This document shows positions 17,083 through 25,844 of a DNA stretch of 64,000 bases, in pieces. Position 1 is the stretch's first letter. Every line of letters starts with the position of its first letter. The notes beneath the pieces were generated by a model. The model did no database searches. It saw only the letters and a list, made by a program, of their open reading frames with translations, and was not told the DNA's origin. Origin of the DNA: Arthrobacter ramosus (GTDB lineage Bacteria > Actinomycetota > Actinomycetes > Actinomycetales > Micrococcaceae). Both the position numbers and the translations under genes were made by a program. The stretch covers positions 5,146,001 to 5,210,000 of the forward strand of contig NZ_BAAAWN010000001.1 of the NCBI RefSeq assembly GCF_039535095.1, given 5' to 3'.

Positions 17083-18402
17083 ATGAGCCTGTCCGATCTG
17101 CCCGGTTCATTGCCTGAAAGACCGGCGACGGATCCTGCGGGGATGCAGGCAGGCCCGACGACGGCGCTCGCCGAGCCCGTGGAGCGCGTCCGCTCGCTGT
17201 GGGTCACCGGAGTGGTGCTCGTCAATGTGGGCATCAACGCTGCCTTCTTCGGCCCGATTCAGGTTTTGCTCGGGCAGCAAGCCATCCACTTTGACGAAGG
17301 CCAGAAGGAAGCCATCCTTGCGCTGGTTACGGGATGCGGTGCTGCGGTGTCCCTCGTGGCGAACCCGATCTTCGGTGCGTTCAGCGATCGCAACACGTCC
17401 CGCTTCGGACGGCGGGTACCTTGGGTGCTCTTCGGCGCCATCCTGGGCGCGGCAGCCCTTGTGGCCCTGGCGGGTGCTCCCAACGTGGCAGTCATGGCCA
17501 TTTTGTGGTGCCTGGTCCAGGCCGGTTGCAATGGAGCCTATGCCGCCATCACAGCGGCTATTCCGGATCGAGTGCCAGTGCCGCAGCGCGGCGCGGTCGG
17601 CGGCCTTGCGGCCATGGGTCAGACCGTGGGCATTCTCGCGGGCGCGGTGATCGCTTCCGTGGTTTCCGGGAACTTTGCCCTCGGCTACATTGTCTGTGCC
17701 GCCGCGCTGCTGGCCGGCGTCGTGCTCTATCTTTTCAAGAATGACGACGTGCCTCTCGTTCCGGAGGCCAGGCCGCCGTTCAAACTCTGGACATTCGTCA
17801 AGGGATTTTGGATCTCGCCCGTCAAATATCCCGACTTCGCGTGGGCCTGGCTGACGAGGTTCCTGGTCAATGTCGGCAACCACATGGTCACGCTGTACTT
17901 GCTGTTCTTCCTCAAGGATGCCGTGCACCTCGAGGAAGCGCAGGGGATCAAGCCAGAGCTCGGGGTCCTGATCCTCACAGGCTTCTATGCGGTCATGGTG
18001 ATCATCACCAGCGTGGTGGGCGGTGCCATCAGCGACCGTATGGGCAAACGCAAACCCCTCGTCATTGTCTCGTCCATCGTCATTTCGATAGCTGCCCTGA
18101 TCCTTGGGTTCGAACCCACGTGGACGGGGGCCATTGCCGGTGCGGCGGTGCTCGGTATCGGCTTTGGTGCGTACCTGGCGGTCGACTTCGCCCTTATCAC
18201 CCAGGTGCTGCCCTCTGCGCTGGACCGGGGCAGGGACCTTGGGGTCATCAACGTGGCCAACTCTTTGCCGCAGGTGATCGCCCCTCTTATCGCGTACCCC
18301 TTTGTGGCGTTCTGGGGTGGCTACGTCTCGCTGTATGTGGCCGCAGCTGTGATCGGTCTGCTGGGGGCGGTATTCGTGGTGAAGATCAAGGGCGTCGCGT
18401 AG
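17083..18402 (+). CDS. MFS transporter, SLC45/GPH-like
   Basis: A 439-aa transporter with about 12 helices. IFGAFSDRNTSRFGRRVPWV is the loop motif of sucrose- and glycoside-type MFS carriers, and a second half-motif GGAISDRMGKRKPLVI follows mid-protein. GGGGAG precedes the ATG. A TetR gene follows about 120 bp downstream on the same strand. It is probably a sugar or glycoside symporter; the substrate is not visible. Confidence 0.82.
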   Translation: MSLSDLPGSLPERPATDPAGMQAGPTTALAEPVERVRSLWVTGVVLVNVGINAAFFGPIQVLLGQQAIHFDEGQKEAILALVTGCGAAVSLVANPIFGAFSDRNTSRFGRRVPWVLFGAILGAAALVALAGAPNVAVMAILWCLVQAGCNGAYAAITAAIPDRVPVPQRGAVGGLAAMGQTVGILAGAVIASVVSGNFALGYIVCAAALLAGVVLYLFKNDDVPLVPEARPPFKLWTFVKGFWISPVKYPDFAWAWLTRFLVNVGNHMVTLYLLFFLKDAVHLEEAQGIKPELGVLILTGFYAVMVIITSVVGGAISDRMGKRKPLVIVSSIVISIAALILGFEPTWTGAIAGAAVLGIGFGAYLAVDFALITQVLPSALDRGRDLGVINVANSLPQVIAPLIAYPFVAFWGGYVSLYVAAAVIGLLGAVFVVKIKGVA

Positions 18403-18523
18403 CCCTGCGAATCCGTTCTCAGGGAACTGACAACTTGCTGCCGTATCATTGTCAGGACGCGCTCGGTCTTTGGGGGGCCGCGCAATCTCCCAGAACGAAG
18501 CCCAAACCAACAGAACGCCGGAA

Positions 18524-19126
18524 ATGTCCGAACCGAACTCCTTGGAACCGTATTCGCTGGATCTGGCCGCGGGGTTGCCCCAAATGGCGGCTGCTCCCAC
18601 CACGCCGAGACAGCTATTGCGCTACGCCCGGATACTGAAGACTGCCGCGGGATTCGCCCAGCGGCAGTTCGATACCGTGAGCCTTTCGGACGTATCCACC
18701 AGGGCCCACGTTCCCCTTGGGACGCTCTACCGCTACTTTCCGTCCACGGTCCATCTGATGCTTGCGGTCTACCGGCAGCAGCTCCGGGAACTCAATGACG
18801 CCAAGCCGGCATCTTCGAGGTGCAGCCAGCAGGAGCTCACCGGTCTCGGGATGGAGATTTTCCACATGCGGGTCATGCAGCCCGCCGTCGAACACTGTCT
18901 ATCCCGCACATGGGATACCCGCGACGGCGACATCCCCGTACTCTTGCGCGATATCGAAGTGCTCTCCGCCGAGATGGTCGGGGCCGCGATCGGCGACGCC
19001 GGGAGGGCCCGGATTCTCTTGCACGTGATCAGTGGTCTGGTCCAGTCGGTCAACTGCCGCCGGATCTCGCTTTTCGATGCAGAGAAGGACCTGAAGAACG
19101 CTTGCAAGCTGATTGCGGACGCGTAG
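18524..19126 (+). CDS. TetR-family transcriptional regulator
   Basis: A 200-aa regulator with the TetR helix-turn-helix VSLSDVSTRAHVPLGTLYRY at about residues 47-66. The start at 18524 is chosen because an upstream extension to 18449 reads as non-protein. The C-terminal domain is not diagnostic; it resembles the steroid-catabolism KstR-like group only loosely. It may regulate the MFS transporter upstream. Confidence 0.75.
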   Translation: MSEPNSLEPYSLDLAAGLPQMAAAPTTPRQLLRYARILKTAAGFAQRQFDTVSLSDVSTRAHVPLGTLYRYFPSTVHLMLAVYRQQLRELNDAKPASSRCSQQELTGLGMEIFHMRVMQPAVEHCLSRTWDTRDGDIPVLLRDIEVLSAEMVGAAIGDAGRARILLHVISGLVQSVNCRRISLFDAEKDLKNACKLIADA

Positions 19127-19148
19127 CTTTTCCGGGAATCACCGTAAT

Positions 19149-19233
19149 TGGTCTAGACCACTAAGACCAAAAGTATGAGTTTATGACTGGATGTCTCTAG
19201 TCTTCCTATCAGGCCCCTGTCTACCAAGACAGG
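19149..19233. promoter_or_regulatory. GntR-like palindrome and small hairpin upstream of malic enzyme
   Basis: TGGTCTAGACCA (19149-19160) is a perfect 12-bp palindrome of the type bound by FadR/GntR proteins, with a further half site AAGACCA at 19163. CCTGTCT-ACCA-AGACAGG (19216-19233) could form a leader hairpin. The 239-bp gap before the malic enzyme otherwise holds nothing recognisable. Confidence 0.45.
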
Positions 19234-19365
19234 ACCCAAGCGGCTAGCAGCCCATATCCGCAGGAGTTTCACCGCACGGACCAGCCACCCTTGGTCCGGC
19301 ACCGAAGCCTCTATACCTGCCCGAATAGTGCCGTGGGTTCACGGCTAGCCTGAGGAGACAACGAC

Positions 19366-20559
19366 GTGTCCGTCGAGACCATCACCCCTGAACAGAATCT
19401 GACTGCCCTGGCGCTGAGCGAAGAGGAAATCTTCACCGCCCACGAAGGCGGCAAGCTCTCCGTTTCCAGCACGGTACCGCTTTTGAACAAGCGGGACCTT
19501 TCCATTGCCTACACTCCCGGTGTCGCCGAGGTGAGCCGCGCGATCCACGCCAACCCTGAGCTTGCACGCACGCATACCTGGGCCGAGCGTCTCGTGGTGG
19601 TCGTCAGTGATGGCACCGCGGTCCTGGGCCTGGGCGACATCGGACCCAGCGCCTCCCTCCCTGTCATGGAAGGAAAGTCCGCGCTGTTCAAGGCGTTCGG
19701 CGATCTCAATTCCATTCCCTTGGTCCTCAATACCACCAACGTGGACGAAATCATCGAGACCCTGGTCCGCCTGCGTCCGAGCTTCGGTGCCGTGAACCTC
19801 GAAGATATCTCCGCACCCCGCTGCTTCGAACTCGAAGAGCGTCTCATCGAAGCCCTCGACTGCCCCGTCATGCACGATGACCAGCACGGCACCGCCGTCG
19901 TGGTTCTCGCAGCGTTGACGAACGCCGCCAAGGTGACCGGCCGTGAACTTGAGGGACTGAAAATTGTGGTCTCCGGTGCGGGTGCCGCGGGCATCGCCGT
20001 CTCCGAGATCCTGCTGACCGCGGGCGTCGAGGACGTCGTCCTTCTGGATTCCAAGGGCATCATCAACGCCGAGCGCGCCGACCTTGTGGCCGATTCGGGC
20101 AGCGTCAAGGCCCGCTTCGCCCAGCGCACCAACCCCCGCGCCCTTTCCGGCGGACCCGCGGAGGCACTGCAGGGCGCCGATGTGTTCATCGGCGTTTCCT
20201 CGTCCAAGCTGGCCGAGGAACATTTGAAGCTCATGAACCAGGATTCGATCGTCTTCGCCCTGTCCAACCCGGACCCGGAAGTCCTGCCCGAGGTCGCCGT
20301 CAAGTACGCGGCCGTCGTGGCCACTGGCCGCAGCGACTTCCCTAACCAGATCAACAACGTCCTTGCGTTCCCCGGAATTTTCCGCGGAGCCTTGGACGCC
20401 GGCGCACGCCGCATCACCCCGGCCATGAAGATCGCCGCAGCCCGTGCCATCGCCGCACTGGCCGAGGACGAACTCTCCGTCGATTACATCGTGCCCAGCC
20501 CGCTGGATCCCCGCGTCGCTCCCGCGGTCACGGCGGCGGTTGCCGCGGCGGCTGAATAA
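19366..20559 (+). CDS. NAD(P)-dependent malic enzyme
   Basis: Decarboxylates malate to pyruvate. It is 397 aa, the short bacterial form without a phosphotransacetylase domain. Visible blocks are the early YTPGVAEVSRAI, VVSDGTAVLGLGDIG, the metal site CPVMHDDQHGTAVV and the Rossmann motif VVSGAGAAGIAVSEIL, with FALSNPDPEV and FPGIFRGALD near the end. The GTG start has GAGGAG 10 bp upstream. It stands alone with its own strong terminator. Confidence 0.95.
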   Translation: MSVETITPEQNLTALALSEEEIFTAHEGGKLSVSSTVPLLNKRDLSIAYTPGVAEVSRAIHANPELARTHTWAERLVVVVSDGTAVLGLGDIGPSASLPVMEGKSALFKAFGDLNSIPLVLNTTNVDEIIETLVRLRPSFGAVNLEDISAPRCFELEERLIEALDCPVMHDDQHGTAVVVLAALTNAAKVTGRELEGLKIVVSGAGAAGIAVSEILLTAGVEDVVLLDSKGIINAERADLVADSGSVKARFAQRTNPRALSGGPAEALQGADVFIGVSSSKLAEEHLKLMNQDSIVFALSNPDPEVLPEVAVKYAAVVATGRSDFPNQINNVLAFPGIFRGALDAGARRITPAMKIAAARAIAALAEDELSVDYIVPSPLDPRVAPAVTAAVAAAAE

Positions 20560-20585
20560 TCCCGCGCGCCCAACCCGAATAGCCG

Positions 20586-20631
20586 ACGACGGCGACGCTC
20601 CCGTGCTGGGGAGCGTCGCCGTCGTTTTTTG
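20586..20631 (+). terminator. Intrinsic terminator of malic enzyme gene
   Basis: A 17-bp perfect stem, ACGACGGCGACGCTCCC (20586-20602) with 20609-20625, loop GTGCTG, followed by a run of T. It is the clearest rho-independent terminator in the window. Confidence 0.92.
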
Positions 20632-20668
20632 TTCCGTCGTCGTTCTCAGGGACTAACTTCAGCGTTGG

Positions 20669-20798
20669 TGAGCGCGGGTTTGGGATTTGGGCCCGATATG
20701 TGAGCGGGGGTTTGGGATTTGGGCCCGATATGTGAGCGAGGGTTTGAGCAGGCAAACGCTCGCCGACCTTTATCGGCATTTTGGCCGACGCTCGCTCA
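20669..20798. repeat. 32-bp-period repeat block, three reverse and two forward units
   Basis: TGAGCG units at 20669, 20701 and 20733 (reverse orientation) are 32 bp apart; the first two full periods share the identical spacer GGTTTGGGATTTGGGCCCG. Forward units follow at 20756 (ACGCTCGCC, degenerate) and 20788 (ACGCTCGCTCA), also 32 bp apart. The block lies between the malic enzyme terminator and the histidine kinase gene, and it is the only one with both orientations. Confidence 0.85.
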
Positions 20799-20907
20799 CA
20801 TCTTGCGTTGGCTCCGAGGATGAATCCGCTGGCTTCCAGGTGGAGATCGGACGCTGGAGGGCAGAATCGGCGTCGCCGGGTCCTTGTCCGTGGATAGGGT
20901 GGCTGAC

Positions 20908-22287
20908 ATGGAACAGACACTGAAATTTGCACGGCATTGGGGCGCCCCCGTGGCGGCCGTCATTTTCTTCGCGCTGTGGTGCGTGGGCGAGGCTGGAAGA
21001 ATGGGGCCGTCGGGGTTGAGCACGTGGCCCGGCACGTGGATGCTCGTTCTGATGACCTTGGCCATAGCAGTGGCTGTTTGGAAGCCTTATGCGTCACTGG
21101 GGCTGACCGCCATCCTTTTGCTCGGCCAATTGACCTATTTCATCCGGCCGCCTTGGCCCAATTATTGGGCAATCTACATCGGCTCGTTCATCGCACTGGC
21201 ATTCATTCTGTGGACCGGATCCCGCAGGCAGCGGTCGATCGCGGGGGCAGCCAACGTCGTGTTCACGGCTGTCATAACGTTTTTGATGTTGTCATGGCGT
21301 TACGGCTATGGCGTTGGCTGGTTCAGGCCCCTATATTCGGGAGACCGGGGCGCCATGAGCTACTACGGCTGGCAGCTCTTCTCCACATTGATTTTGATCG
21401 CCGCCGGCTGTGCCGCTGTCGGCATTGCCTTGGCTCTTTATGAGGACCGAGGCAAGCTATTCCAGTCCAAGGTACTCGCCCAAGCAAGCCTCAAGGAGAC
21501 CGAGGTCGAGCTCGTGGTGGAGCAGGAGCGCACGCGGATCGCCCGTGACCTTCACGACGTCCTGGCGCACTCGCTCGCCGTGATCGCCGCTCAAGCGGAC
21601 GGCACGCGCTATCTCAGCCAGGACCAACCCAAAGCGGTGCTCGACGCCTTGGAGAACATCGCGGTATCCGCCCGCCATGCCCTCGTGGACGCACAGCGCG
21701 TCATTGAGGGAGTGCGCGACGACGGCCTGGTGGCACCGCAGCCCCGGCTCACCGACGTCGGGCCTCTTGTCGAGCGGATGCGTCAAGGGAGCCTCAAGGT
21801 CCAGCAGAGCGAAACCGGAACCCCGGTCGAGCTTGGCGCGGGCCAGCAGCTCGCAGTATTCCGGATTGTGCAGGAATGCCTTACGAACGCCCTCAAGCAC
21901 GGCGGACGTGGCACGGCCGTGCGCCTTCACTTTGACTGGAGCGGCCCAGGGCTGACCATGCATGTTGCTTCGGAATTGCCGGCGTCCGTTTCGATTGGGG
22001 GGACGGACGACGGCGGTGCCGCCGGGCGCGTGGGGCGCGGCATTCCCGGAATGCGCGAGCGTGCGCACCTTGCCGGCGGCTGGCTCAGTTCCGGGCCAGA
22101 CGGCGAGCAGTTCCGTGTGACGGTCTTCATCCCTTACGGCTCGCGCCCGGCACCCCTCCTTCCGGAAGTGGCCTCGGATCGGGAGGATGTTCCGTCCGGC
22201 AAGGGCCTGGAGCAGGAGCCGGCGCTGGCTCTCGAGGGCGCCTCGCCGTCGTCGGGCCCTGAGCGGGAAAGCGTCGGACGTGGCTGA
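20908..22287 (+). CDS. Sensor histidine kinase, NarL-type two-component system
   Basis: About 459 aa. The N-terminal half has about five hydrophobic membrane helices (residues 10-185), so the signal is probably sensed in or at the membrane. The dimerisation domain is HisKA_3, RIARDLHDVLAHSLAV, with phospho-acceptor His216. The ATPase domain has the N box VQECLTNALKHGG and the G box GRGIPGMRERA. ATG 20908 behind AGGGTGG is preferred over upstream GTG/TTG codons. The Pro/Glu-rich tail overlaps the response regulator start by 8 bp. The signal is unknown. Confidence 0.88.
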   Translation: MEQTLKFARHWGAPVAAVIFFALWCVGEAGRMGPSGLSTWPGTWMLVLMTLAIAVAVWKPYASLGLTAILLLGQLTYFIRPPWPNYWAIYIGSFIALAFILWTGSRRQRSIAGAANVVFTAVITFLMLSWRYGYGVGWFRPLYSGDRGAMSYYGWQLFSTLILIAAGCAAVGIALALYEDRGKLFQSKVLAQASLKETEVELVVEQERTRIARDLHDVLAHSLAVIAAQADGTRYLSQDQPKAVLDALENIAVSARHALVDAQRVIEGVRDDGLVAPQPRLTDVGPLVERMRQGSLKVQQSETGTPVELGAGQQLAVFRIVQECLTNALKHGGRGTAVRLHFDWSGPGLTMHVASELPASVSIGGTDDGGAAGRVGRGIPGMRERAHLAGGWLSSGPDGEQFRVTVFIPYGSRPAPLLPEVASDREDVPSGKGLEQEPALALEGASPSSGPERESVGRG

Positions 22288-22954
22288 AACGCCCATCACG
22301 GTTGCCTTAGTGGACGACCAACCACTGTTCCGCTCCGGCATCCGCATGCTGGTGCAGAGCCAACCGGACATGGACATGGCCTGGGAGGCCGACGACGGCG
22401 AACAAGCCGTGGCGCTCGCGGCCGAGCAGCGGCCGGACGTCATGCTGATGGATCTTCGGATGCCCGTGCTGGACGGAGTCGAGGCCACGCGTCGCATCAC
22501 CGAGGAAGCAGATGCGGCCGGGGTGGGCAAACCAAAGATTATTGCCCTGACCACCTTCAACAGGGACCAAGCAGTGGTCGAAGCCGTGCAGGCCGGCGCC
22601 AGTGGCTACCTGCTCAAGAGCGCGGAACCGGAATTCCTGCTGGCTGCCATCCGGACCGTGTATTCGGGATACTCGGTGATCGCCCCCGGTTCGGTTCACG
22701 AACTCTTCCAGCACGCGGCGAGGACGGTGCCGGTCGCCGGGCCGGACCTCGCCGTCATGGACGAGCTGTCTCCACGCGAGCGGGATGTGTTCCTGCTGGC
22801 GGCCAAAGGCTTGGGGAACGCGGAGATGGCGCAAAGCCTGTTTGTCTCCGAGGCGACAGTGAAATCCCATCTGCGCAGTGTGCTCAGCAAGCTCGGGCTG
22901 CGCACAAGGCTTCAACTGGTGGCCTTCGCCTACGAACGCAGGCTCCTCGGGTAG
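22280..22954 (+). CDS. NarL/LuxR-family response regulator
   Basis: A 224-aa partner of the kinase upstream. The receiver domain begins VALVDDQPLFRSGIRML; the phospho-acceptor Asp58 lies in VMLMDLRMPVLDG and the conserved Lys in SGYLLKS. The C-terminal LuxR helix-turn-helix is LSPRERDVFLLAAKGLGNAE with SEATVKSHLRSVLSKLGLR. The GTG start lies inside the last codons of the kinase gene, so translation is coupled. The regulon is unknown. Confidence 0.92.
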   Translation: MAETPITVALVDDQPLFRSGIRMLVQSQPDMDMAWEADDGEQAVALAAEQRPDVMLMDLRMPVLDGVEATRRITEEADAAGVGKPKIIALTTFNRDQAVVEAVQAGASGYLLKSAEPEFLLAAIRTVYSGYSVIAPGSVHELFQHAARTVPVAGPDLAVMDELSPRERDVFLLAAKGLGNAEMAQSLFVSEATVKSHLRSVLSKLGLRTRLQLVAFAYERRLLG

Positions 22955-22972
22955 GCGACCCGGACGCAAAGG

Positions 22973-23005
22973 CGACGGCCGCCTCGAAAGGGACGGCCGC
23001 CGTCG
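22973..23005. terminator. Hairpin between convergent response regulator and DUF4383 genes
   Basis: CGACGGC (22973-22979) and GCCGTCG (22999-23005) can pair, with an alternative GGCCG/CGGCC inner stem. It lies between convergent stop codons and no clear U tract is seen. Confidence 0.4.
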
Positions 23006-23038
23006 TGCAACTGCAGGGTGCTGCAGAGTCAGGGTGCG

Positions 23039-23509
23039 CTACATGGCGCGGCCCTTCGACTCCTCTCTTGCGTCGCGTCCAAGCCACAGGCCAAGGGCAA
23101 CCATGACAACACCGAGAACCAGGTGCAGCCAGTCGTCCGCGGCGTTCATGGGCACGAAGTCAGCGCTCATGTTCGACGTGGTGATGAGACCGTAGATCCA
23201 CAGGACGAGGTAGATTGCGCCGCCACCGATGAGGTAACCGCGCGCCATCCTTCCAGTCCTCGCGAAGTACAGGCCTGCCGCGCCGAATAGCAAATGGACA
23301 ATATTGTGCAGGACGGATACTTGGAAGACTCCAAGAAGCATGGCGCCCGAGTCATGTCCTGCAAAGGTCATGGCGCCGTAATTGCTGGTGATGCCCGGGA
23401 TAAATCCCAAGACGCCAACAGCCAGGAAAACCCAGCCCAATACCAGTGCTGTGTTGTGCAGCGTCAGCCCCATCACGTGGTGCTGCGCGGGGTGTGAAGC
23501 AGTAGTCAT
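23039..23509 (-). CDS. DUF4383 family membrane protein
   Basis: A 156-aa protein with four predicted membrane helices: ALVLGWVFLAVGVLGFIPGI, a VSVLHNIVHLLFGAAGLYFA block, YLIGGGAIYLVLWIYG, and WLHLVLGVVMVALGLWLG. The HNIVHLLFG and DDWLHL motifs are typical of DUF4383, a family common in Actinobacteria with unknown function. It is monocistronic and convergent with the two-component system. An inverted repeat CGGCCCT...AGGGCCG (23535-23556) lies in its upstream gap. Confidence 0.8.
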   Translation of the reverse strand: MTTASHPAQHHVMGLTLHNTALVLGWVFLAVGVLGFIPGITSNYGAMTFAGHDSGAMLLGVFQVSVLHNIVHLLFGAAGLYFARTGRMARGYLIGGGAIYLVLWIYGLITTSNMSADFVPMNAADDWLHLVLGVVMVALGLWLGRDAREESKGRAM

Positions 23510-23706
23510 AGCTCCTCCCGATCACGATTTCCATCGGCCCTTCAAATGGAGGGCCGTATCGCGGCAAGGAGTCGGAACCCTGCCGACGAGGATATCTTAC
23601 TCCCGAAAACCCCGGAATAGAGGGGAGGGGGTGGGACAAAGCGCAGCTAGCATGGTTCTGTGACGCCCAATTCTGCGACGCTTTATCCTGCGATGGCAGG
23701 GCAACC

Positions 23707-24699
23707 GTGAGTGAGCCATCGGCTCCCGGAGTCCGCGGAGCGATTTTCGGGGACCCCAGGGACATCACGCCGTTCCGGAATGGACATGTCCGCACGTCGG
23801 TGGGTGGACTGGCTGAGGGCTTGAGCGGTGCGATTTGGGGCATCCTGAAAGGAAAGGCCGCTGGCCGGATCGACGTCGCCGGGGATGCTCCCAGACTCAA
23901 ACGCCTGGCCGGTAAGACCGCCAAATCGGTGTACGACGCCGTCTTCACCAGCACGGAACCGGACCGGCTCATCACCCTGGCGCGCACCTACCCGGGTTGG
24001 GCAGGCCTGTGCTACGTGATCGCCGGGCTGCTTGTGTACAAACACACCGGATATCTCCGGGCTTCGGAACTGCTGCAGCGCGGCTTGTCCATACGGATCG
24101 ACGACGCCGCGAGCCAGTTCTCCTCAAGCTACCTTCGCAGGGTGGTCACGCGGGTCGAGGTGGCGGAGCGGATTGACGTTCCCGTCCTGTTCAGCGAGGA
24201 ATCCGTCTACCTTGCCCTCTCGCATTGCTTCCGGGAGACGGGCCAGACGGCGGAGGCGCTGGATATCCTGGCCGGCTTGCCGCCGTCGTTGCCCTCCGCC
24301 TTGGCTCGCTGCACCGCGGCGTCAGCACTCGAGCGGCACGCCGACGTCGTCGCCTGGACTGAGGGGCTCCGCAACACGGACGACCTTTCGGCTGCGCTGC
24401 TGCTGATTCGGGCACAGTCGCTCAGGGTGCTGGGAGAGCGGGAAGCGGCACAGGCCGCTCTCGTGGAGGTACTCCGGAGGAAGAAGACCAGCCTCGCCTT
24501 GCGCAATGACGCGCTCACGGACCGGGCGCTGTCGATGCTCGAGGTCAGGCGGCGGACACCCAACCCACGGCCTCTTGTCTCTAAGCGGGTTCCGCGCGGC
24601 AGACCGGAGGGGACTGAGTTGGACGCCGTCGACGGCATCCGTAAGGATATCGAGGTGCGCCGGATGTGGAACAAGGATTTCGGCGAACCGGGCGACTGA
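23707..24699 (+). CDS. Hypothetical protein with tetratricopeptide-like repeats
   Basis: A 330-aa soluble protein starting at a GTG. Residues 95-285 are helical and repeat-like: LCYVIAGLLVYKHTGYLRAS, YLALSHCFRETGQTAEALDI and SAALLLIRAQSLRVLGEREA have the Ala/Leu/Tyr spacing of TPR units. The first 60 residues (GAIFGDPRDITPFRNGHV) are not recognised. The tail is basic. It stands alone between a divergent membrane protein and a convergent GerW-type gene. It is probably a protein-interaction module; the function is unknown. Confidence 0.65.
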   Translation: MSEPSAPGVRGAIFGDPRDITPFRNGHVRTSVGGLAEGLSGAIWGILKGKAAGRIDVAGDAPRLKRLAGKTAKSVYDAVFTSTEPDRLITLARTYPGWAGLCYVIAGLLVYKHTGYLRASELLQRGLSIRIDDAASQFSSSYLRRVVTRVEVAERIDVPVLFSEESVYLALSHCFRETGQTAEALDILAGLPPSLPSALARCTAASALERHADVVAWTEGLRNTDDLSAALLLIRAQSLRVLGEREAAQAALVEVLRRKKTSLALRNDALTDRALSMLEVRRRTPNPRPLVSKRVPRGRPEGTELDAVDGIRKDIEVRRMWNKDFGEPGD

Positions 24700-24721
24700 G
24701 GCGACGGCCGGAGCAGGCCGG

Positions 24722-25045
24722 TTAGGCCCGAAGCGCGCGGAGGATTCCCCGAATGGAGACCCCGACGGCGCCGACAAGCGGGAGCAGCATCGCCAAGACA
24801 ACCACGGTGTTCGGCTGGAAGGTCACGCGTCCGCTGGCGTTGCGGCCATAGACGCCGACAGGGAGCACGAAACCGCCCCCACCACCGCCGGCAGCATTGC
24901 CTCCATCGCTGCCTCCTCCGAATCCAAAGGACACCAGGGCCACCGGGATCAGTTCTTCTCCGCCGATCTGCAGGGGCGAACCGTACGCCCTCGACACACC
25001 GACCTTCCTGAAGGCCTCTATGAGAGCTGAAAAGTCATCGGACAT
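24722..25045 (-). CDS. GerW/YtfJ-family protein
   Basis: A 107-aa small protein. The core VSRAYGSPLQIGGEELIPVA followed by VSFGFGGGSDGGNAAGGGGG is the family pattern of YtfJ/GerW proteins (sporulation-protein family PF09579), and a hydrophobic C-terminal helix follows. The ATG at 25045 gives the usual MSDDFSALIEAF start; an upstream extension is not needed. The family is widespread in non-sporulating Actinobacteria, so a sporulation role need not follow. Confidence 0.7.
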   Translation of the reverse strand: MSDDFSALIEAFRKVGVSRAYGSPLQIGGEELIPVALVSFGFGGGSDGGNAAGGGGGGFVLPVGVYGRNASGRVTFQPNTVVVLAMLLPLVGAVGVSIRGILRALRA

Positions 25046-25105
25046 GAAGCCGACGATAGGCTGCCCCGCCGAAGAGCGCCAGAGCGATCCCACCCGACGG
25101 CCACG

Positions 25106-25741
25106 TCACCGGAGCATTGGAAGCAGCTGTTCGCCCAACAGAACAGCCCCGAGCCCCATCATGATGATGCCGCTCCCAAGGGTCACTACGCGTGCCGCGG
25201 ATGGCCGGGACTGCAGCAGCTTTCGCGAGGTCAGTGCCACCGCCGTGTAAATGATGCCCGCGAACACGACGAACGTGAGGCCCAGCACGCCTGACTGCAC
25301 CGGCACCGGCAACGACGCCTCCGGGCTCACAAATTGGGGCACCAGCGCCAGGAAGAACAGCAGGCCCTTGGGGTTGATGCCGCTCGTGCCCATGCCTTGC
25401 AGGAAGGTGCGCAACTGGTTTCGGGACTGCCCGACGGCGTCATCCGCACTGAAGCTTGCGCCTCGCCACGAGCGTATGGTGCTCACGCCGAGCCAGAGCA
25501 AGTACGCTGCGCCCGCGATCGTCAGCCAGCCTAGAAGCCCCGGAACTCCCGTCAAAAGGGCCGCGAGTCCGGCCACCAGGAGGGCCGTGTGCAGCACGTA
25601 GCCGCTGCATAGGCCGGCCACGGCGGGGAGAAAGCTGCGCTGCCGCAGGCCTGCGGCAATCGAATACGCCCAGTCGACGCCCGGGGTGCACGCCAAGGTG
25701 ACGGCGACAATGACGAAAGCGATGAAAAGCTGGGGATTCAT
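25106..25741 (-). CDS. LysE-family amino acid exporter
   Basis: A 211-aa membrane protein with five or six helices. The N-terminal TLACTPGVDWAYSIAAGLRQ is the family's conserved TPGP-like motif (TPGV here), and GMGTSGINPKGLLFFLALVP is the second signature, around residues 115-135. AGGAG precedes the ATG. It is divergent from an Lrp/AsnC regulator, as for other LysE-type exporters controlled by LysG or Lrp proteins. It probably exports an amino acid or homoserine-lactone-like compound. Confidence 0.88.
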   Translation of the reverse strand: MNPQLFIAFVIVAVTLACTPGVDWAYSIAAGLRQRSFLPAVAGLCSGYVLHTALLVAGLAALLTGVPGLLGWLTIAGAAYLLWLGVSTIRSWRGASFSADDAVGQSRNQLRTFLQGMGTSGINPKGLLFFLALVPQFVSPEASLPVPVQSGVLGLTFVVFAGIIYTAVALTSRKLLQSRPSAARVVTLGSGIIMMGLGAVLLGEQLLPMLR

Positions 25742-25774
25742 GGTGGCTCCTGGTTGGTGTCTACACCATGAACT

Positions 25775-25795
25775 TTATGGAAAATCGGCCCATAA
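25775..25795. promoter_or_regulatory. Possible Lrp operator between lysE-type and lrp-type genes
   Basis: TTATGG (25775-25780) and CCATAA (25790-25795) are inverted around 9 bp in the 103-bp divergent gap. AT-rich half sites of this form suit Lrp/AsnC proteins. Confidence 0.35.
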
Positions 25796-25844
25796 GTGTT
25801 CCCATATTTAGCCAGACTTGCCGGGATCTCGGTAAGATATTTGC

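Noticed and set aside
17107..18603. 498-codon frame antisense to the MFS transporter
   Set aside because: Composition is typical of an antisense shadow; the plus strand encodes a complete transporter.
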